Assembly (NCBI RefSeq): GCF_017348915.1
Contig: NZ_CP071383.1
Span: forward strand, 3,162,001 to 3,226,000
Origin: Leclercia pneumoniae
Lineage (GTDB): Bacteria; Pseudomonadota; Gammaproteobacteria; Enterobacterales; Enterobacteriaceae
Length of the DNA stretch: 64,000 nucleotides
Reading direction: 5' to 3'
The notes below the pieces were generated by a model. It had not been told where the DNA came from. It did no database searches and saw only the letters and a program-made list of their open reading frames with translations. The stretch's first letter is position 1. The number at the start of each line of letters is the position of its first letter. The position numbers and the translations under genes were made by a program. Positions 46,692-60,078 of the stretch are shown here, one piece after another.

Positions 46692-47540
46692 ATGAACTGT
46701 TTAATCCGAATTCGCCAGCGATACGCGGGCTTTGCCCAGAGCGACAAAAAACTGGCGGATTTCCTGCTGTCTCAGCCCGACCATGCCCGGCATCTGAGTT
46801 CACAGCAGCTGGCCCAGGAGGCAGGCGTCAGCCAGTCGAGCGTGGTGAAATTTGCGCAGAAGATCGGCTTCAAAGGGTTTCCCGCGCTCAAACTAGCCAT
46901 CAGCGAAGCGCTGGCCAGCCACCCTAACCCACAGTCGATGCCGGTACATAACCACATCCGTGGCGACGATCCGATGCGGCTGGTCGGAGAGAAACTGATC
47001 AAAGAAAAAGTGGCGGCCATGCACGCTACCCTGGATGTGAATACTGAAGAGAAGTTGCTGGAGAGCGTGACGATGCTGCGCACGGCACGACGGGTGATCC
47101 TGACGGGTATTGGCGCGTCGGGGCTGGTAGCACGCAACTTTGGCTGGAAGCTGAATAAAATTGGCCTGACCGCTATCGTCGAGCAAGATATGCATGCTCT
47201 GCTGGCCACCGTTCAGGCTATGGAGCCCAGTGACGTGCTGCTGGCCATCTCCTATTCCGGCGAGCGCCGTGAAATCAACCTGGCAGCAGACGAAGCCCTG
47301 CGGGCGGGGGGGAAGATCCTTGCGATTACCGGTTTTACCCCTAACGCCCTACAGCAACGCGCCTCTCGCTGCCTGTATACCATTGCAGAAGAGCAAGCGA
47401 CCCGGAGCGCGGCCATCTCTTCCACCAGCGCACAGATGCTGCTGACGGACCTGATGTTTATGGCGCTGGTGCAGCAAGATCTCGAACATGCGCCGGATCG
47501 TATTCGCCACAGCGAAGCGTTGGTTAAAAAACTGGTTTGA
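46692..47540 (+). CDS. yfhH: RpiR-family regulator YfhH, probably of the adjacent murQ-PTS operon
   Basis: A 282-residue regulator, as in E. coli. The N-terminal RpiR helix-turn-helix (about 1-78) includes SSQQLAQEAGVSQSSVVKFA, and the C-terminal SIS domain (about 125-265) has LTGIGASGLVARNF and AISYSGERREI. E. coli YfhH has no known targets and no sugar genes beside it. Here it is divergent from murQ and the EIIBC gene, with two matching palindromes between them. The ligand is probably MurNAc 6-phosphate or GlcNAc 6-phosphate. AGGAG precedes the ATG. Confidence 0.93.
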   Translation: MNCLIRIRQRYAGFAQSDKKLADFLLSQPDHARHLSSQQLAQEAGVSQSSVVKFAQKIGFKGFPALKLAISEALASHPNPQSMPVHNHIRGDDPMRLVGEKLIKEKVAAMHATLDVNTEEKLLESVTMLRTARRVILTGIGASGLVARNFGWKLNKIGLTAIVEQDMHALLATVQAMEPSDVLLAISYSGERREINLAADEALRAGGKILAITGFTPNALQQRASRCLYTIAEEQATRSAAISSTSAQMLLTDLMFMALVQQDLEHAPDRIRHSEALVKKLV

Positions 47541-47551
47541 GTACGTAATGA

Positions 47552-48233
<682 letters not shown>

Positions 48234-48234
<1 letters not shown>

Positions 48235-48965
48235 TAGCGACGGGCTTCCAGCATCAGGCGTTTCATCTCTGCCACCGCCTCTTTCAGGCCGCTCATCACC
48301 GCACGGCCAATAATGGCGTGACCAATATTCAGTTCGTGCATCTCCGGAATGGCGGCGATGGCTTTCACGTTGTGGTAGGTAAGGCCATGACCGGCATTGA
48401 CCTTCAGTCCGAGGCTTGCGGCGTAGGTCGCGGCTTTGGCGATGCGCTCAAGCTCTTTTGCCTGGGTGGCTTCGTCTTTGGCATCCGCATAGCAACCGGT
48501 GTGAATTTCGATGTAGGGCGCACCCACGTCTGCTGCGGCTTTGATTTGGGCCTCATCGGCATCAATAAACAGCGAGACCAGAATACCGGCATCTGCCAGA
48601 CGTGTGCAGGCATCGCGCATTTTTTCCAGCTGGCCGGCAACGTCGAGGCCGCCTTCAGTGGTCACTTCCTGACGTTTTTCTGGTACCAGGCAGCAAAAAT
48701 GAGGTTGCGTCTCAACGGCGATGTTCAGCATCTCTTCGGTCACCGCCATCTCGAGGTTCATGCGGGTATCCAGCGTTTGACGCAGCACCCGTACATCGCG
48801 ATCGGTGATGTGACGGCGGTCCTCACGCAGGTGAACCGTAATGCCGTCGGCCCCCGCCTGCTCAGCAATAAACGCGGCCTGTACCGGGTCCGGATAGGCC
48901 GTGCCGCGCGCGTTACGCAGGGTGGCGATATGGTCAATATTGACGCCTAACAGTAATTCAGCCAT
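48234..48965 (-). CDS. pdxJ: Pyridoxine 5'-phosphate synthase
   Basis: Condenses 1-deoxyxylulose 5-phosphate with 3-amino-2-oxopropyl phosphate to make pyridoxine phosphate. It has 243 residues, as in E. coli. A TIM barrel with conserved [14 protein letters not shown] near 9-22, [10 protein letters not shown] near 44-53 and [11 protein letters not shown] near 212-222. It is coupled to acpS and lies 24 bases after recO. Confidence 0.98.
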
Positions 48966-48989
48966 GACAATCCTCGGTTTTCTCGTTGT

Positions 48990-49700
48990 TCATTTACGCT
49001 TGGGCATAAACTGCCTGAATAATTCGCGGCTCTTTAAGGGCTTGCCTCCAAGATACGGCTTCAGCGCAATACGGGTAAAGCGTTTTGCCGCCCGCAGTGT
49101 CTCTGCATCCGGAAATTCCCGCTCGGCTAACGCGCGCAGGTCACGCCCGGTAAAGGTACTATTATCAATCACAATACTGGCGATAAATCCTTTCTCTTCC
49201 CGGTAGCGGTAGGTCATGGTCTCTTCCACCGGATCGCCACTGCCTGCACAGTGAAGAAAATCTACGCCGTAACCCAGATGGCCAAGCAGCGCCAGCTCAA
49301 AACGGCGCAGGACGGGTTCAGGCGAGCCAGTTACCCCCGCCAGGGCCTGGATACAGTGCAGGTAGTCGAAGAAAAGTTCAGAGAAGCGAGTCTCATGCTC
49401 AAGCACGCGTGAGATGAGTTCGTTGACGTACAGGCCGCTATAAAGAGTGATACCAGAGAGAGGAAGTGCCAGGGAGACGGCTTCGGCGCTGCGCAGGGTT
49501 TTGACCTCCCCTCGCCCACCAAAGCGGACCAGCAGCGGTGTGAAAGGCTGTAAAGTTCCTTTCAGATTAGAACGTTTGGAACGTGCGCCTTTAGCCACAA
49601 GGCGCACGCGGCCCGACTCTTCCGTGAAGACGTCCAGTATCAGGCTGGTTTCGCTCCAGGGACGACTATGGAGAACGAAGGCACGCTGCCAACCTTCCAT
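48990..49700 (-). CDS. recO: DNA repair protein RecO
   Basis: Works with RecR and RecF to load RecA on SSB-coated DNA and anneals strands. It has 236 residues (E. coli 242; the difference is at the C-terminus). The N-terminal OB fold (about 1-80, [20 protein letters not shown]) is followed by a helical C-terminal part. It lies 18 bases after era in the same operon. Confidence 0.96.
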   Translation of the reverse strand: MEGWQRAFVLHSRPWSETSLILDVFTEESGRVRLVAKGARSKRSNLKGTLQPFTPLLVRFGGRGEVKTLRSAEAVSLALPLSGITLYSGLYVNELISRVLEHETRFSELFFDYLHCIQALAGVTGSPEPVLRRFELALLGHLGYGVDFLHCAGSGDPVEETMTYRYREEKGFIASIVIDNSTFTGRDLRALAEREFPDAETLRAAKRFTRIALKPYLGGKPLKSRELFRQFMPKRK

Positions 49701-49718
49701 ACTGTTCGTCGTCTTGCG

Positions 49719-51469
<1,751 letters not shown>

Positions 51470-51479
51470 TTAAATAATT

Positions 51480-51509
51480 CACATCGCCCTTAAGATAAAG
51501 GGCGATGTG
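51480..51509 (-). terminator. Terminator-like hairpin between lepB and rnc
   Basis: CACATCGCCCTT-AAGATA-AAGGGCGATGTG is a perfect 12-base stem. On the minus strand it is followed by AATTATTTAAG. It lies 15 bases after the lepB stop and may partly separate lepA-lepB from rnc-era-recO. Confidence 0.72.
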
Positions 51510-51524
51510 TTCAGATATCACGAA

Positions 51525-52499
51525 TTAATGGATCCCGCCGATACGATTTAGACGTACCCCGGTCGGCCATTCGCCTTCCTGCTTCTCGAAGCTCATCCAG
51601 ATGGCGGTCGCTTTACCGACCAGATTCGCTTCCGGCACAAAGCCCCAGTAACGGCTGTCCGCAGAATTATCGCGGTTATCACCCATCATGAAGTATTGGC
51701 CCGGTGGCACAATCCAGGAAGCCAGCTGCTGACCGGACTGATGGTAGTACATCCCCAGTTGATCCTGCGCAATAGGCACCGTCAGAATACGGTGTGTGAC
51801 GTCACCCAGCGTCTCTTTACGCTCAGTCAGACGGATACCGTTCTCTTTGGTCTCGCCTTTTGGCATCTGGAAGAAACCGCTGGTAGCTTCACCGCCGTTA
51901 CGACGGGCAAAGGTCTGCACGAAGTCACTCGGCTCTACGTTGGAGTAGGTAATGGGCAGCGCGCTTTCACAGGCCGTACCAGAACTGCAGCCAGGCTGTA
52001 CCGTCACTTCTTTCGCAACCGGATCGTAGGAGACTTTATCGCCAGGCAGACCCACCGCACGTTTGATGTAATCCAGACGCGGATCGTCGGGGTATTTAAA
52101 GACCACGATATCGCCGCGTTTCGGATGACCGGTTTCGATCAACGTTTTCTGGTAGATAGGATCTTTAATGCCGTAGGCAAACTTCTCGACCAGGATGAAG
52201 TCACCAATCAGCAGCGTTGGCATCATCGAACCTGATGGGATCTGGAAAGGTTCATAAATAAATGAACGTACCACCAGCACAATCGCCAGCACCGGGAAGA
52301 CCGAAGCCCCTGTCTCCAGCCAGCCCGGTTTCGGGCCGACTTTTTTCAGGGTCTTCGCATCAAGCCCGTCGCCAGTGGCTGCCTGCGCGGCAGCCTGACG
52401 TTCACGACGTTTCGGGGCGAAAATAAACTTATCCAGACACCACAATAGACCCGTCACCAGCGTCGCAATGACCAGGATCAGGGCAAACATGTTCGCCAT
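51525..52499 (-). CDS. lepB: Signal peptidase I
   Basis: Cleaves signal peptides from exported proteins at the outer face of the inner membrane. It has 324 residues, as in E. coli. Membrane helices lie at about 4-22 and 62-77. The catalytic dyad is S91 (QIPSGSMMPTL) and K146 (DYIKRAVGLPGD), and GDNRDNSADSRYWG is the conserved box E. It is coupled to lepA (15-base gap). Confidence 0.98.
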   Translation of the reverse strand: MANMFALILVIATLVTGLLWCLDKFIFAPKRRERQAAAQAATGDGLDAKTLKKVGPKPGWLETGASVFPVLAIVLVVRSFIYEPFQIPSGSMMPTLLIGDFILVEKFAYGIKDPIYQKTLIETGHPKRGDIVVFKYPDDPRLDYIKRAVGLPGDKVSYDPVAKEVTVQPGCSSGTACESALPITYSNVEPSDFVQTFARRNGGEATSGFFQMPKGETKENGIRLTERKETLGDVTHRILTVPIAQDQLGMYYHQSGQQLASWIVPPGQYFMMGDNRDNSADSRYWGFVPEANLVGKATAIWMSFEKQEGEWPTGVRLNRIGGIH

Positions 52500-52514
52500 G
52501 CCAACTCCTTAGGA

Positions 52515-54314
<1,800 letters not shown>

Positions 54315-54489
54315 ATAGTTAAATAATTTTGCCTTACGAATTCCTGGAGGCCGCTGTTCTTAGCCTGACGTTTTTCAGTGCGAAAACGCAGCATTCTACA
54401 CTACATCTTCGTCACCAGGAAATGCTCTTGAATTCAGGTATAGCGCTAAGTTTGAGGGTTTTGGTTTATGAGAATCAAACATAGATAAA

Positions 54490-54509
54490 GCCCGGTGTAT
54501 TTACCGGGC
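54490..54509 (-). terminator. Intrinsic terminator of the rpoE-rseABC operon
   Basis: On the minus strand GCCCGGT-AAATAC-ACCGGGC followed by TTTATC. The 7-base stem overlaps the rseC stop codon. Confidence 0.8.
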
Positions 54510-54977
54510 CTCTGAGGATAGTGTTTCAACGCGCAGTTCGTCGGGTGGTAAGCCAACGCTGAGAATGGTTGGCTGCCAGTTATCGCGCACAGCAAGCCTG
54601 GGCGAAAGCCCCCGCGCCAGTAAAAAACCGCCTACACCGCCGAGGGCTGCCCCGCACATGGCGGCAAGATCGGTGGCAAACAGGAGCTGGAAAAGACCAC
54701 CCACGGCAAACAAGCCCACCAGCGGAGAGAGATAAACCAGCATCGCCGAGCCCAGCAGGCTCGCTTCGGCAATCCCCAACTCCACTTTTTGCCCTTTCAC
54801 CAGCGGTTGCTCGCTAGGAACGGAAAGCGTGTGGGTAGTTTGCGGGCCCAGTTTATTCAGCACGCGGCTGCCGCATCCTGCGCGGGAGGCGCAGCTGCTG
54901 CAGGAGGCCTTAACGTCGCAACTCACCAGCGCGACGCCATTTTGCCATGATACGACCGTAGCCCACTCTTTAATCAT
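54501..54977 (-). CDS. rseC: SoxR-reducing system protein RseC
   Basis: An inner-membrane protein of 158 residues. A cysteine cluster (CDVKASCSSCASRAGCGS, about 20-37) in the N-terminal part is followed by two membrane helices near 75-95 and 100-120. In E. coli RseC acts with Rsx proteins to reduce the SoxR cluster and has a small positive effect on sigma-E. Its ATG overlaps the rseB stop by 4 bases. Confidence 0.96.
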   Translation of the reverse strand: MIKEWATVVSWQNGVALVSCDVKASCSSCASRAGCGSRVLNKLGPQTTHTLSVPSEQPLVKGQKVELGIAEASLLGSAMLVYLSPLVGLFAVGGLFQLLFATDLAAMCGAALGGVGGFLLARGLSPRLAVRDNWQPTILSVGLPPDELRVETLSSEAR

Positions 54978-55927
54978 TGTGCTGCCCTAAATTTGATACT
55001 GTCGGCGATACGCTTTGCAGTTTGCGGCGGAAGCTCACCCACGACCGTAATTTCGGCATTATCACGCACCGTCGTGCTCACTGTGCGACGACCGGTACGC
55101 AGCATCTGGTCGGCACTGATCGCGGTGGCGCGGTTGATATTCACCGAGAAGCTGAACAGACCATCCGAGTAGAGACGCGATTCAACCGGCGTATCAATCG
55201 TAGGAAGCTGGCGTTTGCTGCTGGAGATCTCGCTGAACCCTTGCGGGATCCAGGTCGGGGCCCAGTTAAAGTTAATGGTATCCCCTACCGGTACAGAGAG
55301 CAGCGGCGGCAGACTGGCTTTAGCAAGATTCTGCATGCTATTGCCGACCTGATCATCGACGCTGAAGGAGATCACGCGGAACTGTTCCAGCGTTTCACCA
55401 TCGCGATCAAGTAGATCGACCCGCATCGGAAGCTTGGTTTCGGCATCCATCCAGACGATATAGCTGTAGCGCGTCCCGTCCCGGGCCACGACCCGGATGA
55501 CTTCACATAACCGGTCTGCAATGCGCGTACGGCCAACGGAAATAAAGTCGTAGTAGGGGGCAAGACGCTTAAAGTCGGTATAAACCAGCGATGGCAGCGA
55601 ATCGACGATGTAGTCGCCATTAAGGGTGAAAGGCTCAAGGCCCGGCTCAAAATAGCTGATTTCATTACCACGCTGCACAACTTCACGGCGCGGGCCATCC
55701 ATCTGCAAGAGCTGAGCGAGAGGCTGTTTATCAAGACGGGCGTGGCGATAGCGTAACGACTCGACGCCCTGCTTATTGATACTGATAAAAGCCAGTTCAT
55801 AGTTGAGTGACTGGCTAGCGAGGTTCATCTGCTGCAACAACGCCCCGGACGATACATCAGCCGAGGCGTTGACAGAGAAGAGCAAGCTACCCGCCATCAA
55901 AGACATGGCGCACCAAAGTTGCTTCAT
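54974..55927 (-). CDS. rseB: Sigma-E regulatory protein RseB
   Basis: A periplasmic protein of 317 residues that binds RseA and shields it from DegS; off-pathway lipopolysaccharide releases it. Residues 1-23 form a signal peptide ending NASA before DVSSG. The large N-terminal domain has a LolA-like fold and a smaller C-terminal domain begins near 210. Its ATG overlaps the rseA stop (TAATG). Confidence 0.97.
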   Translation of the reverse strand: MKQLWCAMSLMAGSLLFSVNASADVSSGALLQQMNLASQSLNYELAFISINKQGVESLRYRHARLDKQPLAQLLQMDGPRREVVQRGNEISYFEPGLEPFTLNGDYIVDSLPSLVYTDFKRLAPYYDFISVGRTRIADRLCEVIRVVARDGTRYSYIVWMDAETKLPMRVDLLDRDGETLEQFRVISFSVDDQVGNSMQNLAKASLPPLLSVPVGDTINFNWAPTWIPQGFSEISSSKRQLPTIDTPVESRLYSDGLFSFSVNINRATAISADQMLRTGRRTVSTTVRDNAEITVVGELPPQTAKRIADSIKFRAAQ

Positions 55928-56577
55928 TACTGCGATTGCGTTCCTAAAGTTTGGTTTCCGGGCACTTGCACTGCGGCTTGCTGGGTTTGTGCCTGTTCAA
56001 ACTGAAGCTGCTCTGAATGCAAACGACGTTGCAATTCATAGTCCTGCAACATCGCATTAATGCGACGACGCTGCTCCTGTACCTGCTGCTGCTGGCCAGC
56101 ACCCGCCGACGCGTCGGAAGGAATACCCAGGCTAACCGGGCTGGCTTTGCCCATCATCGGCAGCGTGTTAAACACTGGCGCTTCAGGTTGCTGGTTGACT
56201 TCAGATTGGCTGTTATACTGCTGGACGCCAACGATAACCGCAAGCGACACGCAAGCTGCGACGCCCATCTGGGTCAGTTGACTCGCCCACGGGCGCACTT
56301 TATTCCAGAATGGCATTTTTTGCCACAGGTGTGGTGCAGGCTGGGCTTCAGGGATCAGCGGAGTGGCCTGAGTAACAGGTTCGTTCTCTATCGCCGCCAT
56401 TACGCGTGATGAGATATCGAAATGGAGGAGCTCGCTGGTATCGCCGCGCATAGAATCGCGAATAAGATGATAACTCTCCCAGGCTTTTTGCATCTCAGGA
56501 GAGCGAGAGAGCTCATTAAGCAGCTCACTGTCCAGCGTTTCACCATCCATTAAAGCGGAAAGTTGTTCTTTCTGCAT
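55927..56577 (-). CDS. rseA: Anti-sigma-E factor RseA
   Basis: A single-pass inner-membrane protein of 216 residues. The cytoplasmic domain (1-66, MQKEQLSALMDGETLD) holds RpoE inactive. The membrane helix is at about 104-119 (MGVAACVSLAVIVGV), with the RseP cut point expected at A108-C109. DegS would cut at V148-S149 (ASPVSLG), which is conserved. The start ATG at 56575-56577 matches the family; the frame is open upstream, overlapping the end of rpoE. Confidence 0.97.
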   Translation of the reverse strand: MQKEQLSALMDGETLDSELLNELSRSPEMQKAWESYHLIRDSMRGDTSELLHFDISSRVMAAIENEPVTQATPLIPEAQPAPHLWQKMPFWNKVRPWASQLTQMGVAACVSLAVIVGVQQYNSQSEVNQQPEAPVFNTLPMMGKASPVSLGIPSDASAGAGQQQQVQEQRRRINAMLQDYELQRRLHSEQLQFEQAQTQQAAVQVPGNQTLGTQSQ

Positions 56578-56608
56578 GCCTAATACCTTTTCCAGTATCC
56601 CGCTATCG

Positions 56609-57184
56609 TCAACGCCTGATAAGCGGTTGAACTTTATTATCAATAGCTTCTCGCGCACGGAAAATACGTGAACGAACCGTACCAACCGGACAATCCATGA
56701 TAGCGGCTATCTCTTCATAGCTCAGGCCATCAAGCTCCCGCAACGTAATTGCCATGCGTAAATCTTCCGGAAGCGACTCGATGGTACGAAAAACTATTTG
56801 TCTCAGTTCTTCTGACAACATTAAGTTCTCAGGGTTCGAAATTTCTTTCAACGCGCCGCCGCTTTCGAAGTTTTCTGCGTCTATCGCATCAACATCACTG
56901 GAAGGCGGACGACGGCCCTGAGCGACCAGGTAATTCTTTGCCGTATTGACAGCAATTCGGTACAGCCAGGTATAAAAAGCACTATCCCCCCGGAATGATT
57001 CCAGCGCGCGATAGGCCTTAATAAAAGATTCCTGTACGACATCAGGGACATCCCCTGAAGGTACATAGCGGGAAACCAGACTCGCCACCTTATGCTGGTA
57101 GCGCACCACCAGTAGGTTAAAAGCTTTCTGATCTCCCTTCTGGACCCGTTCAACCAGAATCTGGTCCGTTAACTGCTCGCTCAT
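56609..57184 (-). CDS. rpoE: RNA polymerase sigma-E factor
   Basis: The ECF sigma factor for envelope stress, 191 residues as in E. coli. Region 2 is at about 10-90 (AFYTWLYRIAVNTAKNYL) and region 4 at about 125-185 (LDGLSYEEIAAIMDCPVG and TVRSRIFRARE). The start is the ATG at 57182-57184 (MSEQLTDQIL), preceded by GGGGAGAC. The ATG overlaps the stop (ATGA) of a short upstream frame. A sigma-E promoter lies about 75 bases before the start, so the operon is autoregulated. Confidence 0.98.
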   Translation of the reverse strand: MSEQLTDQILVERVQKGDQKAFNLLVVRYQHKVASLVSRYVPSGDVPDVVQESFIKAYRALESFRGDSAFYTWLYRIAVNTAKNYLVAQGRRPPSSDVDAIDAENFESGGALKEISNPENLMLSEELRQIVFRTIESLPEDLRMAITLRELDGLSYEEIAAIMDCPVGTVRSRIFRAREAIDNKVQPLIRR

Positions 57185-57282
57185 CCGAGGTAATGTCTCC
57201 CCAAACCTAAAATCCACGCGTTATCGAAACGCCACTCTAAACACTGCACTGTGAGCAAGCAGTTGTGTAGAGGGCTGTTTTC
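57181..57282 (-). other. Short open frame overlapping the rpoE start (rseD-like position)
   Basis: A 33-codon open frame on the minus strand ending in TGA that overlaps the rpoE ATG (ATGA). It has no ATG; only TTG or GTG codons could start it. In E. coli a 51-codon leader peptide gene, rseD, is translationally coupled to rpoE at this place. Here the frame is closed upstream by TAA at 57283-57285 (in TTTTTAAGAAAAC). So the leader peptide is either shortened, starts at a non-ATG codon, or is lost. Confidence 0.35.
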
Positions 57283-57522
57283 TTAAAAAGTTCCGTCACG
57301 CCTTTGTTTTTGTTAATCGCGCCGCAGACTGTTCGTTTTCTATCATTATAAGTCTGTTCACGATACGCACCCAGTTTCTGATAAGAAATGGCATTTCCGC
57401 CAGCAGAGTACCGCAACGCGGGCTTTATTTCACCACATAATCTGAAGCTAACGATCTGCTTCGCAAAATATTTCTCCCATTTTTGCCCCAGAGCGGTCCA
57501 CCAGGCTTGTTTAGTCATTGCA
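57237..57522 (-). other. Possible small gene in the rpoE-nadB gap (unrecognised)
   Basis: An open frame of 94 codons reading toward rpoE, from ATG at 57520-57522 (MTKQAWWTALGQKWEKYF) to TAG at 57237-57239; an earlier in-frame ATG at 57599 would lie in the nadB control region. The first 20 codons look protein-like and the ribosome site is weak (GGGTG). It is read through the rpoE promoter and ends in the leader, so it may be chance. I do not recognise a family. Confidence 0.2.
57267..57294 (-). promoter_or_regulatory. Sigma-E promoter of rpoE
   Basis: On the minus strand GGAACTT, a 16-base spacer, then TCTAC. The -35 matches the sigma-E consensus fully and the spacing is right. It is the autoregulated rpoE promoter, as in E. 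coli. Confidence 0.85.
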
Positions 57523-57580
57523 ACACCCAGTAAAAAAAACGTGCGATTTCTCGCATTCGGGTGGTATGCTGGCCAGACAC

Positions 57581-57598
57581 TGTTTAGTAAATTAAACA
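57581..57598 (+). promoter_or_regulatory. NadR box of nadB
   Basis: TGTTTA-GTAAAT-TAAACA matches the NadR operator (TGTTTA-N6-TAAACA) at every fixed base. It ends 6 bases before the nadB ATG, so bound NadR would block transcription when NAD is plentiful. Confidence 0.9.
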
Positions 57599-57604
57599 AA
57601 GATC

Positions 57605-59224
57605 ATGAACACACTTCCAGAACTCTCTTGCGACGTCCTGATCGTCGGCAGTGGTGCAGCGGGCCTCTCTCTCGCCCTGCGGCTCGCCAAACACCAAAAA
57701 GTCATTGTCCTGAGTAAAGGACCGGTAAGCGAAGGGTCAACTTTCTACGCCCAGGGCGGTATCGCAGCCGTGTTTGACGAAACAGACAGCATTGCTTCAC
57801 ATGTTGAAGACACCCTGATTGCCGGGGCCGGAATTGTTGATAAACACGCCGCAGAATTTGTTGCCAGTAACGCACGCCACTGCGTCCAGTGGCTGATCGA
57901 TCAGGGTGTTTTGTTTGATACCCACGTGCAGCCAAACGGGGAAGAGGGTTATCACCTGACGCGTGAAGGCGGTCATAGCCATCGCCGTATTCTGCATGCT
58001 GCCGACGCCACGGGTAAAGCGGTGGAAACCACCCTGGTGAGCCAGGCGTTGAGTCACCCAAATATCCAGGTGCTGGAGCGCAGCAACGCCGTAGATTTAA
58101 TTGTCTCTGACAAAATCGGCTTGCCCGGCACGCGTCGGGTTGTCGGGGCCTGGGTCTGGAACCGTAATAAAGAGACGGTTGAAACCTGTCAGGCCAAAGC
58201 CGTTGTGCTGGCCACCGGCGGTGCGTCAAAAGTTTATCAGTACACCACTAACCCGGACATCTCCTCAGGAGATGGTATCGCCATGGCGTGGCGTGCAGGC
58301 TGCCGTGTGGCGAATCTGGAATTTAATCAGTTCCACCCGACAGCCCTCTTCCATCCGCAAGCTCGCAATTTTCTGCTAACAGAAGCCTTGCGCGGTGAAG
58401 GCGCACACCTGAAGCGGCCCGATGGCACACGCTTTATGCCCGACTTTGATCCGCGAGGCGAACTTGCCCCACGTGACATTGTTGCCCGCGCTATCGACCA
58501 TGAGATGAAACGCCTGGGAGTGGACTGTATGTATCTGGACGTCAGCCATAAGCCCGCCGAGTTTGTCCGTCAGCATTTCCCGACAATCTACGAAAAGCTG
58601 CTCGGATTAGGCATTGATCTCACCCGGGATCCGGTACCCGTAGTACCTGCCGCGCACTACACTTGCGGCGGCGTGATGGTGGACGATCATGGTCGTACCG
58701 ATGTGGATGGGTTGTATGCGATTGGCGAAGTGAGTTATACCGGCCTGCACGGCGCAAACCGCATGGCCTCTAACTCTTTGCTGGAGTGTCTGGTGTACGG
58801 TTGGTCGGCGGCGGAAGATATCGTTAAGCGCATGCCCTATGCGCGCCATGCCCATACCCTGCCCGCCTGGGACGAAAGCCGGGTCGAAAATCCGGATGAA
58901 CTGGTCGTGATCCAGCACAACTGGCATGAGTTGCGCCTGTTTATGTGGGATTACGTCGGTATCGTACGCACCAGCAAACGTCTGGAGCGCGCCCTGCGTC
59001 GTATTACCATGTTGCAGCAAGAAATTGATGAGTACTATGCCCACTTCCGCGTCTCTAACAATTTGCTGGAGCTACGTAACCTGGTGCAGGTGGCAGAGTT
59101 GATTGTTCGCTGTGCGATGATGCGTAAAGAGAGCCGCGGATTGCACTATACGCTGGATTATCCGGAGCAACTGGAACACTCCGGGCCGTCCGTGCTCTCG
59201 CCGCTGGCTCACATAAAGAGATAG
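57605..59224 (+). CDS. nadB: L-aspartate oxidase
   Basis: Oxidises L-aspartate to iminoaspartate, the first step of NAD synthesis, using FAD. It has 539 residues (E. coli 540). The FAD-binding loop is [18 protein letters not shown] near 10-27; HTRE-like segments ([18 protein letters not shown]) and [11 protein letters not shown] carry active-site residues. The NadR box precedes it. Its last 16 bases overlap trmN6 on the opposite strand. Confidence 0.98.
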   Translation: MNTLPELSCDVLIVGSGAAGLSLALRLAKHQKVIVLSKGPVSEGSTFYAQGGIAAVFDETDSIASHVEDTLIAGAGIVDKHAAEFVASNARHCVQWLIDQGVLFDTHVQPNGEEGYHLTREGGHSHRRILHAADATGKAVETTLVSQALSHPNIQVLERSNAVDLIVSDKIGLPGTRRVVGAWVWNRNKETVETCQAKAVVLATGGASKVYQYTTNPDISSGDGIAMAWRAGCRVANLEFNQFHPTALFHPQARNFLLTEALRGEGAHLKRPDGTRFMPDFDPRGELAPRDIVARAIDHEMKRLGVDCMYLDVSHKPAEFVRQHFPTIYEKLLGLGIDLTRDPVPVVPAAHYTCGGVMVDDHGRTDVDGLYAIGEVSYTGLHGANRMASNSLLECLVYGWSAAEDIVKRMPYARHAHTLPAWDESRVENPDELVVIQHNWHELRLFMWDYVGIVRTSKRLERALRRITMLQQEIDEYYAHFRVSNNLLELRNLVQVAELIVRCAMMRKESRGLHYTLDYPEQLEHSGPSVLSPLAHIKR

Positions 59225-59946
59225 AAAGGGTGGGTCAGCGCGGTGTAATCCTCGGAATAGCGCTGGTCTGATCCACGGATAACCATTCTGTCGCTAAAGC
59301 ACTCTCCCTCTTTCGGCGACAAGGCCAGCAGCACCCGGTGCGGCAACCTGCCTTCGGTATCGGCGATATCGGTGCGCAGGCGCAGATACCAGCCCATCTC
59401 TGTTGCCATATTTATGAAATGGCTACCCGTGCTTTCCGGCAGCACGACACAGAAAAATCCCTCTTCCGAAATAAGCGCCGCGGCACAGGCAAGCAAGGCA
59501 CTGTGGCTGAGTGAACCGGTATATCGCGCTTGTTCGCGCTGCGGCGTCGCACACTCGACGCCGGGTTCATAATAAGGCGGATTACTCACGATAAGATCAT
59601 AACGTGCGGTTTGTTCTGGCGCCCAGCTAAGGACATCCGCACAATGAATAGTGATGCGCGAGGCCCAGGGCGATTCGGCCTGGTTTTCGCTCGCCTGCTC
59701 TGCTGCATCGGGATCCAGCTCGACGGCATCGACGGTCGTCGACTGCTCCGTTCGCTGCGCCAGCATAAGCGCCAGCAGGCCGCTCCCGGTGCCAATATCC
59801 AGAATACGTTTAGCGCCGGCTACCGGCGCCCAGGCGCCAAGCAGGATGCCATCGGTACCCACTTTCATTGCACAGCGATCGTGTGCAACGAAAAATTGTT
59901 TAAACGTAAATCCATCGCGGCGCAATTGCGCTTTGAGTTGAGACAT
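59209..59946 (-). CDS. yfiC: tRNA1(Val) (adenine37-N6)-methyltransferase TrmN6 (YfiC)
   Basis: Methylates N6 of A37 in tRNA1(Val). It has 245 residues, as in E. coli. The SAM-binding motif is [17 protein letters not shown] near 46-62 and the N6-adenine catalytic motif is NPPY in [10 protein letters not shown]. The start is the ATG at 59944-59946 ([18 protein letters not shown]); the open frame continues upstream but the family starts here. It is divergent from srmB. Confidence 0.96.
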   Translation of the reverse strand: MSQLKAQLRRDGFTFKQFFVAHDRCAMKVGTDGILLGAWAPVAGAKRILDIGTGSGLLALMLAQRTEQSTTVDAVELDPDAAEQASENQAESPWASRITIHCADVLSWAPEQTARYDLIVSNPPYYEPGVECATPQREQARYTGSLSHSALLACAAALISEEGFFCVVLPESTGSHFINMATEMGWYLRLRTDIADTEGRLPHRVLLALSPKEGECFSDRMVIRGSDQRYSEDYTALTHPFYLFM

Positions 59947-60078
59947 GTCAGAGCAACCTTCTAAACGAAACTGAAGTAGCATAGGGGAAAGCGTAACGGT
60001 GGAAAAGGGATATCCACACAAACAGATGAAGATTGCAGCGGTAACGTCTATAATCAGCGCCCCACACAGAGGTAGAAC

